Assembly: GCF_004216715.1 (NCBI RefSeq) | Contig: NZ_SGXG01000001.1 | Coordinates: forward strand, 2,464,501 to 2,528,500 | Direction: 5' to 3' | Length of the DNA: 64,000 bases | Origin: Cecembia calidifontis | Lineage (GTDB): Bacteria; Bacteroidota; Bacteroidia; Cytophagales; Cyclobacteriaceae | Shown: positions 42,449 to 51,067 of the stretch, in pieces | How positions within the stretch are numbered: position 1 is the first letter of the stretch | Layout of the letters: the number at the start of each line of letters is the position of its first letter | Translations under genes and position numbers: made by a program | The notes under the pieces: generated by a model | Databases searched by the model: none | What the model was told of the DNA's origin: nothing | Seen by the model: the letters and a program-made list of their open reading frames with translations, nothing else

Positions 42449-42471
42449 TTATTTAGATTTAATCTAAATAA
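42449..42471. repeat. Perfect palindrome between the Lrp/AsnC gene and sufB
   Basis: TTATTTAGATT (42449-42459) and AATCTAAATAA (42461-42471) around a single T. It is AT-rich and holds TAG-N7-CTA, which is similar in shape to binding sites of Lrp/AsnC proteins, whose gene ends 47 bases away. It may be an operator or merely a 3' hairpin. Confidence 0.4.
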
Positions 42472-42517
42472 TTTTTTTTAGTAAAATTTACTGAAATACA
42501 ATATGATTTTTGTCATG

Positions 42518-42985
42518 TTATTTGTCAAAAAACTGAATGGGTCTGTTAATGCTTTCTTCCAGAACGATCAGCGTTTCGGTGCGGTCAATTCCCTCTACTT
42601 TTTGAATATTATCCAAGACAGTTCTTAAGTGATTCGTGTCCTTACAGATGATTTTCGCGAAAATAGAATAATTGCCTGTAGTATAATAGGCATTGATGAC
42701 TTCTGGAATTCCTTTCAGCTTTTCTATGACATTGTCATATAAGGAGCTTTTTTCCAGATAAATTCCCAAAAATGCCGAAATATCATACCCTAGTTTGGAA
42801 AAATCTATATTCAAGGTAGCACTTTTTACAATACCCATATCTTCAAGTTTCCGCATCCGTACATGGACTGTTCCAGAAGATACAAATACTTTTTTGGCTA
42901 TTTCCGTGTAGGGTGTCTTCGCATCATCATTTAATAATGAGATGATTTTTAAATCGATATTGTCAATATCTAAATTTTTGTCCAT
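42518..42985 (-). CDS. Lrp/AsnC family transcriptional regulator
   Basis: 155 residues: winged helix-turn-helix (DAKTPYTEIAKKVFVSSGTVHVRMRKLEDMG) and a RAM ligand-binding domain (YTTGNYSIFAKIICKDTNHL). Senses amino acids or related metabolites. It lies upstream of sufB on the same strand but is separated from it by a hairpin terminator; a role in suf control is not shown. A promoter-like TAATTTG occurs upstream (43034-43028, minus strand). Confidence 0.92.
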   Translation of the reverse strand: MDKNLDIDNIDLKIISLLNDDAKTPYTEIAKKVFVSSGTVHVRMRKLEDMGIVKSATLNIDFSKLGYDISAFLGIYLEKSSLYDNVIEKLKGIPEVINAYYTTGNYSIFAKIICKDTNHLRTVLDNIQKVEGIDRTETLIVLEESINRPIQFFDK

Positions 42986-43363
42986 TTTTTTTAGGTCGTT
43001 TTGAATCTATGTTAATGAAAGCGCGAACAAATTATAAAATACTTAAAAATTACCAAAATAAATTTTTCAATTTGTAAAATTGGCCAAAATACTTTTATTT
43101 TGAACCACAGTTTAGATGCATTAATTTTATTCTGCGTAATGATTTAAAGTTTGCATAAAACTTTGCAGAAGTAGAAAATGCATGATAAATCTTAAATTAT
43201 TGAAACTGAAACTTTTAATCTCTAAAGTTATATTTGGGTTTATATTCTGAAAAGGGTCTTGCTTATGGCAAGACTTTTTTGTTGCTATGAAAAAATTTAA
43301 ACTGCAAAAATTTGCATTTGAAAATATTTATTCTGTATATTTGTATCAATCAAATAGACAGCT
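42986..43363. other. 378-bp divergent promoter region
   Basis: AT-rich region between the Lrp/AsnC gene and the small periplasmic protein gene. It holds the promoter described at 43311-43343, the palindrome TGCAAA-AA-TTTGCA at 43303-43316 and further TTTGCAT/ATGCAT-like strings around 43150-43185. No ORF or RNA gene was recognised. Confidence 0.45.
43311..43343 (+). promoter_or_regulatory. Promoter of the small periplasmic protein gene
   Basis: TTTG (43311-43314) and TATATTTG (43336-43343) are 21 bases apart, a full match to the Bacteroidota promoter, ending 20 bases before the ATG. The -33 element is inside the palindrome TGCAAA-AA-TTTGCA (43303-43316), a likely operator. Confidence 0.6.
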
Positions 43364-43849
43364 ATGAAAATCATTTTTAAACATATTAATGTGTTGATTC
43401 TGACAGGGATGTTGATTTCAAGCAATGTAATGGCTTTTGTGGTAAACACAGAAGAAGAAATAAACTCTGGTAATAAGCCTATTGCAGTGAATAATCCTTA
43501 TAAAGCAGCTTTGAGGCCTGTTATTCTTAATTTGGATGAATTGATAGCGGAAGCATCCATTAACGCTATATCTCCTTGGGTATTTCCGGTGCATACTTTA
43601 GATATGGTAGATAGCTACACTCCTTTTATATTCAGGACTAAAAAGAGTGCTGAAATCGAGGAGTTAAAGGTTATAATAAACATCAATGCCAAAGGAAAAA
43701 TCTCCGGATATGAAGTTGTCAATGAAGATGCAGATAAGGGATTGATCGAAAGAGTAGGGCATGTGGTCAGGAAATTACCTCAGGCAACCCCTGTTCCAGG
43801 TTTTAATGATTATTCCCCTATGGAATTTGAGTTGGTGATAAGAAAATAA
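43364..43849 (+). CDS. Exported protein with a TonB-C-like domain
   Basis: 161 residues with a signal peptide (MKIIFKHINVLILTGMLISSNVMA, cut after VMA). The C-terminal half (LKVIININAKGKISGYEVVN, then IERVGHVVRKLPQATPVPG) has the beta-alpha-beta pattern of TonB C-terminal-like domains but no membrane anchor, so it is probably a free periplasmic protein. Function unknown. It has its own promoter and terminator and thus stands alone. Confidence 0.65.
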   Translation: MKIIFKHINVLILTGMLISSNVMAFVVNTEEEINSGNKPIAVNNPYKAALRPVILNLDELIAEASINAISPWVFPVHTLDMVDSYTPFIFRTKKSAEIEELKVIININAKGKISGYEVVNEDADKGLIERVGHVVRKLPQATPVPGFNDYSPMEFELVIRK

Positions 43850-43873
43850 ATAAAATTGAGCATTTGAATTTTT

Positions 43874-43907
43874 AAATCCCTGGTCATTTGGCCAGGGATT
43901 TTTTTTG
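43874..43907 (+). terminator. Terminator after the small periplasmic protein gene
   Basis: Stem AAATCCCTGG / CCAGGGATTT with an eight-base loop and a run of eight T. Confidence 0.85.
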
Positions 43908-43967
43908 AATGGTAATCAAGGATTGATTCATCTCAATTATTTTTATACAAAATCAATCAGAATCACT

Positions 43968-45890
43968 ATGAATAGAAATTTACTTCTCATGGCAGGAGTC
44001 TTTTTGCTTTGTAGCTCATCAGCGATAGCACAGGGAAATTCCTCCATTTACCAAAAAAAATGGCCTGAGCAGGATAAGAATTCGAAGTTTTATACTGTTT
44101 CGGGAGAAAGACATGGTCAGTCTTTTTTTAAAAAACATGCATTTCCTGAGGTGGAATATGAACCAAAAAGCAAATTGACCTTTGATATTTATCACACACC
44201 GGATGTGATGTACCATTGGTACAGGCTATGGGCAGAAAAGTATCCCGATATCACTGAACTTTATGAAGTGGCAAGATCTTTTGAAGGGAGGCCCATACTA
44301 CAGATGACCATTACCAATAAGAAAACTGGAAAGCATACCGATAAGCCGGCAGCCTATTTTGAAGGAGGAAGACATGGGGGAGAAGTTACCGCTTCGGAAG
44401 CTGTTTTTTGGCTAACCAATCATTTGCTTGAAAATTATGGCAAAGACCCGGCCATTACCAAGCTGATCGATACCAAAACCATTTATGTCCGGCCTCAAAA
44501 TAATCCCGATGGAACAAACATGTACCTTTTTTCTGAGCAAAGGAACAGAAGTACCGTAAGACCGCACGATGTGGACAGGGATGGATTATTTGATGAAGAT
44601 CCCGAAGAAGACCTTAACGGTGACGGAGTCATTCATATGATGCGTAAAAAAGCAGTAACTCCCGAAGAAAAAGAAAAAGCCAATTATATTATTGATCCGA
44701 GGGATCCCAAGGGCAGATTGATGAAGCGGGTTTTGGATGGACAAGGAGATTACCTGATGTACACTGAAGGAATAGACAATGATGGGGATGGCAAATTTAA
44801 CGAAGATGGGATTGGAGGTTTGGATCTTCACAGGAATTACCCTGAAAATTGGAGACCAGATACAGGTGGTGATGCTACAGGCAGGGGGTATACTCAATTT
44901 GGCGCTGGGGAATACCCCTTGAGTGAAATTGAGACCCGTTCTACATTTCTTTGGTTGATGAGCCATCCTAATATTTCTGTCGTCAATTCCCTGGATACAA
45001 GGGTTCCTATGCATTTGAGACCGCCTTCAACTTCTTCATCTGCAGAATCCATGTTTGAAAAAGACAGGTTGTTGTATGAATATTATGACAGTTTGGGTAT
45101 GACCATCACCGGCTACCCTTGGGCAGGGGATGTGTATGGGACTTACAGCACCAGAGGAGGCTATAACCGGTTGACCGGAGATCCTCTCAAACCCAATCCA
45201 TTGTTCGGTCACGGACCTGATTTTGGATATTTCTATTATGGAGCCATATGGTATGGAGATGAACTCTGGAACAATGGCGCCATGAAAGATTATGATGGAG
45301 ATGGGCTTTTGGACGACTATGATGGACTGATGTGGGATGATGAGGAAAATGGTTCCAAGGGATTTAAACCTTGGGAGAAGTTTGATCATCCCCAATTAGG
45401 TGAAGTTGAAATCGGTGGTTTCCATCCGAAATTTTTCTCACAAAACGGACCTCCATGGCAGTTGGAAAGATGGATCAGTAAGCAGTCATTATTCAACCTG
45501 GCCATGGCTTTAGATCTTCCGCAGATTGAAATCAAAGACATCAAAGTTAATAAGGTCGGTGAAGAATATGAGGTAAAAGTTACTTGGGCCAACACAGGAA
45601 AACTTCCTGTGGCTTTGGATCAGGCCAAGAGGGTGAAGATTGTGCAGGAAGACAGGTTGATGCTTGAATTTGACAAAGAATTGACCAAAGGATTTGAGAA
45701 TGCCAAAGTGATACTTACTTCTCCTGAAACTTTCGATAAGACCATTTATGCCGGCTATACAGATGCAGGGGAAACCAAAGAAGCCATCTTCAAAGTAAAA
45801 GTCAATCAAAATGAACCAGTGAAGGCAAAACTGAAATTGCTTTCCACCAGAGGCGGTTATGTAGAAAGGGAAATTACTTTGGGCAAATAA
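43968..45890 (+). CDS. Exported M14-family zinc carboxypeptidase
   Basis: 640 residues with a signal peptide (MNRNLLLMAGVFLLCSSSAIAQ). The M14 zinc site starts with H136 and E139 in GGRHGGEVTASEA; the third ligand and substrate Arg lie in the later LDLHRNYPENW region. Three acidic loops of the DxDxDG type interrupt the domain (DVDRDGLFDED with DLNGDGVI, DNDGDGKFNEDG, DYDGDGLLDDYDG), which look like calcium-binding loops as in dockerin or thrombospondin type 3 repeats. A beta-sandwich domain for secretion or binding ends the protein. The ATG at 43968 is set by the signal peptide. Likely digests peptides outside the inner membrane, as does the S9 peptidase that follows. Confidence 0.85.
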   Translation: MNRNLLLMAGVFLLCSSSAIAQGNSSIYQKKWPEQDKNSKFYTVSGERHGQSFFKKHAFPEVEYEPKSKLTFDIYHTPDVMYHWYRLWAEKYPDITELYEVARSFEGRPILQMTITNKKTGKHTDKPAAYFEGGRHGGEVTASEAVFWLTNHLLENYGKDPAITKLIDTKTIYVRPQNNPDGTNMYLFSEQRNRSTVRPHDVDRDGLFDEDPEEDLNGDGVIHMMRKKAVTPEEKEKANYIIDPRDPKGRLMKRVLDGQGDYLMYTEGIDNDGDGKFNEDGIGGLDLHRNYPENWRPDTGGDATGRGYTQFGAGEYPLSEIETRSTFLWLMSHPNISVVNSLDTRVPMHLRPPSTSSSAESMFEKDRLLYEYYDSLGMTITGYPWAGDVYGTYSTRGGYNRLTGDPLKPNPLFGHGPDFGYFYYGAIWYGDELWNNGAMKDYDGDGLLDDYDGLMWDDEENGSKGFKPWEKFDHPQLGEVEIGGFHPKFFSQNGPPWQLERWISKQSLFNLAMALDLPQIEIKDIKVNKVGEEYEVKVTWANTGKLPVALDQAKRVKIVQEDRLMLEFDKELTKGFENAKVILTSPETFDKTIYAGYTDAGETKEAIFKVKVNQNEPVKAKLKLLSTRGGYVEREITLGK

Positions 45891-45906
45891 TTTTTTCCTG
45901 AAAATA

Positions 45907-45946
45907 AGCCGCAGCAATGATAAAAAATAGCTGCGGCTTTTTCTTT
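45907..45946 (+). terminator. Terminator of the M14 peptidase gene
   Basis: Stem AGCCGCAG / CTGCGGCT with a 16-base loop followed by TTTTTCTTTT. Confidence 0.75.
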
Positions 45947-45999
45947 TCATATAATTAAACACCCGTTGGAATAAAAGTGACACGCTAAAAAAGATGCCA

Positions 46000-46036
46000 A
46001 TTCTTATTTTGTATTAAATAAGTATAAAATAAGAAT
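46000..46036 (+). promoter_or_regulatory. 37-nt inverted repeat covering the S9 peptidase start
   Basis: ATTCTTATTTT (46000-46010) pairs with AAAATAAGAAT (46026-46036); with further pairs and two G-T wobbles the stem reaches 16 pairs around a five-base loop. The right arm ends in the first two bases of the ATG at 46035. In RNA this would hide the ribosome site; in DNA it could be an operator. Confidence 0.55.
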
Positions 46037-48872
46037 GAAAAGGGAAATTTTCAGATCTGCGATTTTACTGGTGTTATTGGTTTTCGCGGGTAAACTTGAA
46101 GCGCAGCAAAAACGATCCTTGACACATGCAGACTACGATGCTTGGGAGTCATTGAATTCAGACAAAATTTCAAAGGATGGATCTTGGGTGGGATTTGAAA
46201 TCAGTCCTCAAGAAGGAGACGGGAGGCTTGAAATTGTATCCCATGGCAATCCAAATCAAAGAATTGTTATACCAAGAGGGACAAGTTGGGCATTTTCCCA
46301 TGACAGTAGATTTGGTGTTGGGAAAATCAGCCCTGAATTTGAAGCTGTAAGACTTTTAAAGCTGAAAAAAACCAAGCCGGAAGATATGCCCAAGGACAGC
46401 TTATTTATTGTCCATTTGGAAAAAGGAAATATTGAAAAATATGCCAGGGTCAAATCCTATGCAGTGCCTGAAAAAGCAGGCAATTGGCTTGCCATTCATT
46501 TTGAAAAAGAACTTCCTGGGAAAGAATTAAAAAAAGAAGAGAAAGACACCACTATGGTGGAAAGTTCAATACCAAAGCCAAGGAAAACCGACGGCACCCA
46601 ATTGATTGTAAGGACTTTTGATGGATCCAAGCAATTTGAGTATCATAGGGTCAAGGAGTATGGTTTTTCTGAAAACGGCACGCACTTGTATTATGTCAAA
46701 GCCCACGAGGATACTTTAAAGAATACTGGGATATTTTTGTTGGACTTGCAAACCGGAATTTCCAAAATCATTGATGTCCGCAAAACAGAATACCTCAATC
46801 CTGCATTTTCGGAATCTTCCAAGTTTTTGGCTTACCTGAGTACAGAGGATTCAGCTAAAGCAAAAAGGCCCTATTATGACCTTTTTTTGTATGATATTTT
46901 GAAAGAACAAAATCAAAAAATCGCATCCAAAGGAACACTTGGAATGCAAGGAATGGTAAGCAAAAACGGAAAATTGTCTTTTTCCCAAGATGACAGTAGG
47001 CTTTATTTTGGAACTGCACCGGATTATGTAAGGTATGCCTATGAAGAAGATACCACTATTCTTGACGAGGACAGGGTGAAGTTGGACATATGGGGCTGGC
47101 AGGACGCTGAGATTCAGCCCATGCAGCTAAGGAATAAAACCAATGAAGAAAGGCGGTCCTACCTGGCTAGTTATAATCTGAAGAGTAGGCGCATTGTCAC
47201 TTTATCTGATGAAAAGGTGCCACAGGTAAGCATGGATAGGAAGAGAAGGCTTAAATATGCCTTGGGATTTGATGATAGTGCCTACAGGAGAAATTACAGC
47301 TGGGATATTCAGATAGGGAAAGATGTTTACCTGATAGACTTAGAAACCGGAACCAGGACCTTAGTAAGGAAGGATGTTCCTGGTAATCCTCAATTGTCTC
47401 CTGCTGGAAAGTATGTTTACTGGTATGACAGTAGGGACAGTTCTTGGGTGAGTTACGAAGTGCAGACCAAATTGACCAGAAATTTAACCAAAGGTTTGAA
47501 AGTCAACTTCTACAATGAACAACATGATTCACCTTCTCTGCCCGGAAGTTATGGGTCAGCGGGCTGGCTCAAGGATGATGTCGCCTTTTTGGTTTATGAT
47601 AAATTTGATATTTGGAAGATAGATCCAACAGGAAAAACGCGTCCTATCAATGTGACGCAGGGTGAAGGGAGGAAACAAAATATAGTGTATAGGAGAGAAC
47701 GGTTGGATCCTGAAGAAGAAAGTATAGATTCCTCACAGCCTTTAATGCTTTCCTTGTTTCATGAAGAAAATAAAAAGAGTGGATATGCTATTACAGATTA
47801 TTCAGGCAGGGTTCAGCCTAAAGTTTTACTCTTTTCCGACCACCGCTACTTAGGGCTTTCTAAGGCGGAAAATTCAGCCAATATCATTCTAAGAAGGTCA
47901 ACTTATCAGGATTTTCCAGATGTGTATGCTACTGATCTTGTAATGCAAAATCTTTCAAGGCTTTCTTCGGCAAACCCTCAACAGAAGGAGGTGAAATGGG
48001 GAACTGTAGAACTTGTCAATTACCTCGCTAATGACGGGACACCCCTTCAGGGTCTCTTGTTCAAACCGGAAGACTTTGATCCGGAAAAGAAATATCCCTT
48101 GATGGTGTATTTTTATGAGAGGAACTCTGATGGCTTGCACCTTTATAGGACACCGGCACCGAGTGCTTCAACCATCAACATTCCCTATTTTGTTTCCAAT
48201 GATTACCTGGTCTTTGTTCCCGACATTAAATATGATCTTGGCTTACCAGGGCCAAGTGCCTATAACTGCATCATTCCAGGTGTACAATCCATTGTGGCAA
48301 GGGGCTATGTTGATAAAGAAAGTATGGCGATTCAAGGACAAAGCTGGGGAGGGTATCAGGTGGCTTATCTGATTACCAGGACCAATATGTTCAAAGCAGC
48401 AGGCGCAGGCGCTCCTGTAGTCAACATGACATCTGCCTATGGAGGAATCCGGTGGGGTACTGGCATGAGCAGGATGTTCCAATATGAACAGACCCAGTCC
48501 CGTATCGGTGGTACACTTTGGGATAAGCCATTGTATTATATAGAAAACTCACCATTGTTCTTTATGGACAGGGTCAATACCCCGGTTCTGATCATGCATA
48601 ATGATGATGATGGCGCAGTACCATGGTATCAAGGTATTGAAATGTTTATGGCACTAAAACGACTGAATAAGCCTGCTTGGCTTCTTCAATACAATGGTGA
48701 AGACCATAATCTTCGCCTTAGAAAAAACAGAAAAGATCTTTCTATCAGAATGTCCCAGTTCTTTGACCATTACCTTAAAGGTGCACCTGCACCTCTTTGG
48801 ATGACAGAGGGACTGCCAGCTGTAGAAAAAGGTCGGACGCTTAAATACGAACTGGAAGCTGTAGATTATTGA
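46035..48872 (+). CDS. Exported S9-family peptidase (prolyl oligopeptidase/DPP-like)
   Basis: 945-residue serine peptidase with signal peptide (IFRSAILLVLLVFAGKLEAQ). An N-terminal beta-propeller of WD-like blades (from about residue 30 to 650) is followed by the alpha/beta-hydrolase domain with the nucleophile in IQGQSWGGYQ, Asp in IMHNDDDGAVP and His in GEDHNLR. The gene is intact. Its last 90 codons and terminator are present a second time 2010 bases downstream, beyond an IS1634-family element, as a long target duplication. The start codon lies in a strong hairpin. It probably removes dipeptides from oligopeptides in the periplasm. Confidence 0.88.
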   Translation: MKREIFRSAILLVLLVFAGKLEAQQKRSLTHADYDAWESLNSDKISKDGSWVGFEISPQEGDGRLEIVSHGNPNQRIVIPRGTSWAFSHDSRFGVGKISPEFEAVRLLKLKKTKPEDMPKDSLFIVHLEKGNIEKYARVKSYAVPEKAGNWLAIHFEKELPGKELKKEEKDTTMVESSIPKPRKTDGTQLIVRTFDGSKQFEYHRVKEYGFSENGTHLYYVKAHEDTLKNTGIFLLDLQTGISKIIDVRKTEYLNPAFSESSKFLAYLSTEDSAKAKRPYYDLFLYDILKEQNQKIASKGTLGMQGMVSKNGKLSFSQDDSRLYFGTAPDYVRYAYEEDTTILDEDRVKLDIWGWQDAEIQPMQLRNKTNEERRSYLASYNLKSRRIVTLSDEKVPQVSMDRKRRLKYALGFDDSAYRRNYSWDIQIGKDVYLIDLETGTRTLVRKDVPGNPQLSPAGKYVYWYDSRDSSWVSYEVQTKLTRNLTKGLKVNFYNEQHDSPSLPGSYGSAGWLKDDVAFLVYDKFDIWKIDPTGKTRPINVTQGEGRKQNIVYRRERLDPEEESIDSSQPLMLSLFHEENKKSGYAITDYSGRVQPKVLLFSDHRYLGLSKAENSANIILRRSTYQDFPDVYATDLVMQNLSRLSSANPQQKEVKWGTVELVNYLANDGTPLQGLLFKPEDFDPEKKYPLMVYFYERNSDGLHLYRTPAPSASTINIPYFVSNDYLVFVPDIKYDLGLPGPSAYNCIIPGVQSIVARGYVDKESMAIQGQSWGGYQVAYLITRTNMFKAAGAGAPVVNMTSAYGGIRWGTGMSRMFQYEQTQSRIGGTLWDKPLYYIENSPLFFMDRVNTPVLIMHNDDDGAVPWYQGIEMFMALKRLNKPAWLLQYNGEDHNLRLRKNRKDLSIRMSQFFDHYLKGAPAPLWMTEGLPAVEKGRTLKYELEAVDY

Positions 48873-48958
48873 AAACAAAAAATCCCGGACTTGAACCGGG
48901 ATTTTTTTTTAGGCTATTCTAGGCACTTATCGGTTGGCGTAAAATCGGGTCAATCTTC
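48602..48958 (+). repeat. Left copy of the 357-bp direct repeat flanking the IS1634-family element
   Basis: Identical, as far as read, to 50612-50968 (constant offset 2010). It holds the last 90 codons of the S9 peptidase gene, its terminator and, on the other strand, the last nine bases of the NlpE/META gene. One end base is shared with the terminal repeat of the element, so the duplication is 356 or 357 bp. Confidence 0.92.
48879..48910 (+). terminator. Terminator of the S9 peptidase gene
   Basis: Stem AATCCCGG (48881-48888) / CCGGGATT (48896-48903), seven-base loop and a run of nine T. The same hairpin is duplicated at 50889-50920. Confidence 0.85.
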
Positions 48959-50611
48959 CTGACTTCGACACTGGGACACCCAAAATCAAAAACCGAACAT
49001 TTTTGCGAGTTTTTGTTGACTTTCGTTCAAAAGCAGGGTCTTTCTCAGCTTTTTACCTGAAGATTTGAGCTGTATTTCAACAGTGTAAATCCCTTTTGCT
49101 ATTTCTATGGCTTTCTGAGGAGAAAGTTTTGATCCTTTTTCCAATAACTGCCTTTCCAGTTCCTTAAACACTTTGTAAGCGACGAATGCGATGCTTATAT
49201 GTGCTTCGATCCTGCGTTGTTTATAATGGAAAACAGGCCTGACTTTGATTTCATTTTTTGTTATCCTGAAGGCCTTTTCTATTTTCCAAAGGTTGTTGTA
49301 ATTCTCAATGACCTCGTCTTTGTCAAGGTTTGTGTTGGTAATATACCCTTTGAGACCGTCCCATTTCCCATCCTGTTCAAACTTTTCAATATCAAGTGCA
49401 ATCTTTACCTCCCCTTCCATTTTAAGATACTTGTTATAGCCCCTGTTGTTGATGTGGCTTTTGTTGAGCTTTCCTGATTTTAACTGTTTCTCGAGCTTTT
49501 TAAGACCTTTCTCCCTGTTGATCCTGTCTTTTTTGGCTCTTCTGTCTGAATAACTGACAACCATTCTGAGCCCGTCCTCCCAATCCAGCAGCCTGCTCTC
49601 GCCGTTTTCAAGTTCAAAAGCCAATATCCTCTCTTTACTTTTATCAGGGGAAGCTTTCAGCCTTGCTCCCAGAATAAACTCGTAACCGTTGTCCCGTAAC
49701 TCTTTTACATTGCTTTTTGACAGTAAACCTGAATCGGCAACAACAATCGGAGCAGGTAAGCTATACTTCTTTCTAAAAGCTTCTATCACAGGGATCATCG
49801 TATGCCCTTCAAACTTGTTTCCCTCAAAAATCTCATAAGCCAGAGGATATCCCTCTAGTCCAACCAGCAGACCCAAAACAATCTGTGGATTTTGATGCTT
49901 TCCCTCCTTGGAAAAACCACTCTTTCTAAGATCATCTTCATGATCCACTTCAAAATAAAGCGTAGTAACATCATAGAAAACGATATTGATACTCCCTCCG
50001 AGTATTCTCTTGGTATGTTCAAAGCTGATCAGCTGGACCGTTTCCTTATAGTTGTTGTAAAGCTTGTCCATGTACCTGTAAAGGTCCTGAACCTGGAATT
50101 CGAGGCCGTGGTAGGTGAGCAGGTAATCACAGGTTTTCAGCTTGCTGGCAGGAAAACAGATCCTGGAATATACCAGCCACCTGAAGATATCATCTTGGAT
50201 TGCGCTGAACCCAATATCATTGAAAATCCTGTCCAAAAGCAGCTCGGTACCTGAAACAGTGATGTTTTCAACACTTTCCAGAACAGAATCGGCAATCCGT
50301 TCTTCATCACTGAAGGGGATTTCAAGTGCTCCTTTATGGTTTTTTATCCATTCCTCCCCAAGAATAAAAAGTCTTTCAACCTCAGATCGATCAGAACTGC
50401 TTCCGATCGTTTTTACAACCTTGCTTTTACCTTTGATCTTCTCAATTACCTGAACACTGATCTTGCCACTTTTATTGGGTTTTCTCCGAACAAACATGCC
50501 TAAAAGTACAAAAAACCACCCCGGGACACCCAAATTGAGAATCTGAAAATTATAATGATCTATATTTCAATACTTTATGTAAAAATGGGACTGACGACTG
50601 TCGAAGTCAGG
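48959..50611 (-). mobile_element. IS1634-family insertion sequence (1653 bp)
   Basis: Bounded by the inverted repeat CCTGACTTCGACA (left from 48958/48959; right end reads TGTCGAAGTCAGG to 50611). Between the ends lies one transposase gene. It is framed by direct repeats of 357 bp, far longer than the usual few bases, in keeping with the founding IS1634 of Mycoplasma mycoides, which is known to make long and variable duplications. A GGGACACCCAAA string is present inside both ends in direct orientation. Confidence 0.9.
48986..50497 (-). CDS. IS1634-family transposase
   Basis: 503-residue DDE transposase of the IS1634 type. The N-terminus MFVRRKPNKSGKISVQV and KVVKTIGSSSD are the group's hallmark. 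The catalytic acidic residues are seen in IVFYDVTTLYFEV (first Asp) and APIVVADSGLLSKSN (second Asp); the Glu falls in the NNLWKIEKAFRITKNEI region. No frameshift, so likely active. A TTG 36 bases upstream is in frame, but the ATG at 50497 fits the family. Confidence 0.92.
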   Translation of the reverse strand: MFVRRKPNKSGKISVQVIEKIKGKSKVVKTIGSSSDRSEVERLFILGEEWIKNHKGALEIPFSDEERIADSVLESVENITVSGTELLLDRIFNDIGFSAIQDDIFRWLVYSRICFPASKLKTCDYLLTYHGLEFQVQDLYRYMDKLYNNYKETVQLISFEHTKRILGGSINIVFYDVTTLYFEVDHEDDLRKSGFSKEGKHQNPQIVLGLLVGLEGYPLAYEIFEGNKFEGHTMIPVIEAFRKKYSLPAPIVVADSGLLSKSNVKELRDNGYEFILGARLKASPDKSKERILAFELENGESRLLDWEDGLRMVVSYSDRRAKKDRINREKGLKKLEKQLKSGKLNKSHINNRGYNKYLKMEGEVKIALDIEKFEQDGKWDGLKGYITNTNLDKDEVIENYNNLWKIEKAFRITKNEIKVRPVFHYKQRRIEAHISIAFVAYKVFKELERQLLEKGSKLSPQKAIEIAKGIYTVEIQLKSSGKKLRKTLLLNESQQKLAKMFGF

Positions 50612-50968
50612 TGATGATGATGGCGCAGTACCATGGTATCAAGGTATTGAAATGTTTATGGCACTAAAACGACTGAATAAGCCTGCTTGGCTTCTTCAAT
50701 ACAATGGTGAAGACCATAATCTTCGCCTTAGAAAAAACAGAAAAGATCTTTCTATCAGAATGTCCCAGTTCTTTGACCATTACCTTAAAGGTGCACCTGC
50801 ACCTCTTTGGATGACAGAGGGACTGCCAGCTGTAGAAAAAGGTCGGACGCTTAAATACGAACTGGAAGCTGTAGATTATTGAAAACAAAAAATCCCGGAC
50901 TTGAACCGGGATTTTTTTTTAGGCTATTCTAGGCACTTATCGGTTGGCGTAAAATCGGGTCAATCTTC
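50612..50968 (+). repeat. Right copy of the 357-bp direct repeat (S9 peptidase 3' fragment)
   Basis: Second copy of 48602-48958. Its open frame begins at an internal ATG (50652) and would yield 76 residues identical to the S9 C-terminus; it has lost promoter, signal peptide and nucleophile and is not a gene of its own. It carries the second terminator hairpin at 50889-50920. Confidence 0.9.
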
Positions 50969-51067
50969 TTTTGCCAATTCAAACCGTGCCAATGGAGCCA
51001 TTTTCGCCCTGTTAAGGCTAAAAATACCGTCCACTACATTGTAATTATCGGCCATTTTTAGTACTTC
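50960..51067 (-). pseudogene. 3' remnant of the NlpE/META lipoprotein gene
   Basis: Reading the minus strand from the TACTTC duplication (GAAGTA) gives EV followed by 33 codons (LKMADNYNVVDGIFS, later LARFELAKED) and a TGA at 50962-50960. This continues in frame from EKAFMEV at the end of the main part at 52733, so it is the cut-off end of that gene. The last nine bases also lie in the 357-bp repeat. Confidence 0.85.

Noticed and set aside
50652..50882. 76-codon ORF that looks like a small gene
   Set aside because: It is identical to the C-terminus of the S9 peptidase and lies in the right copy of the IS1634 duplication; no promoter or active site remains.
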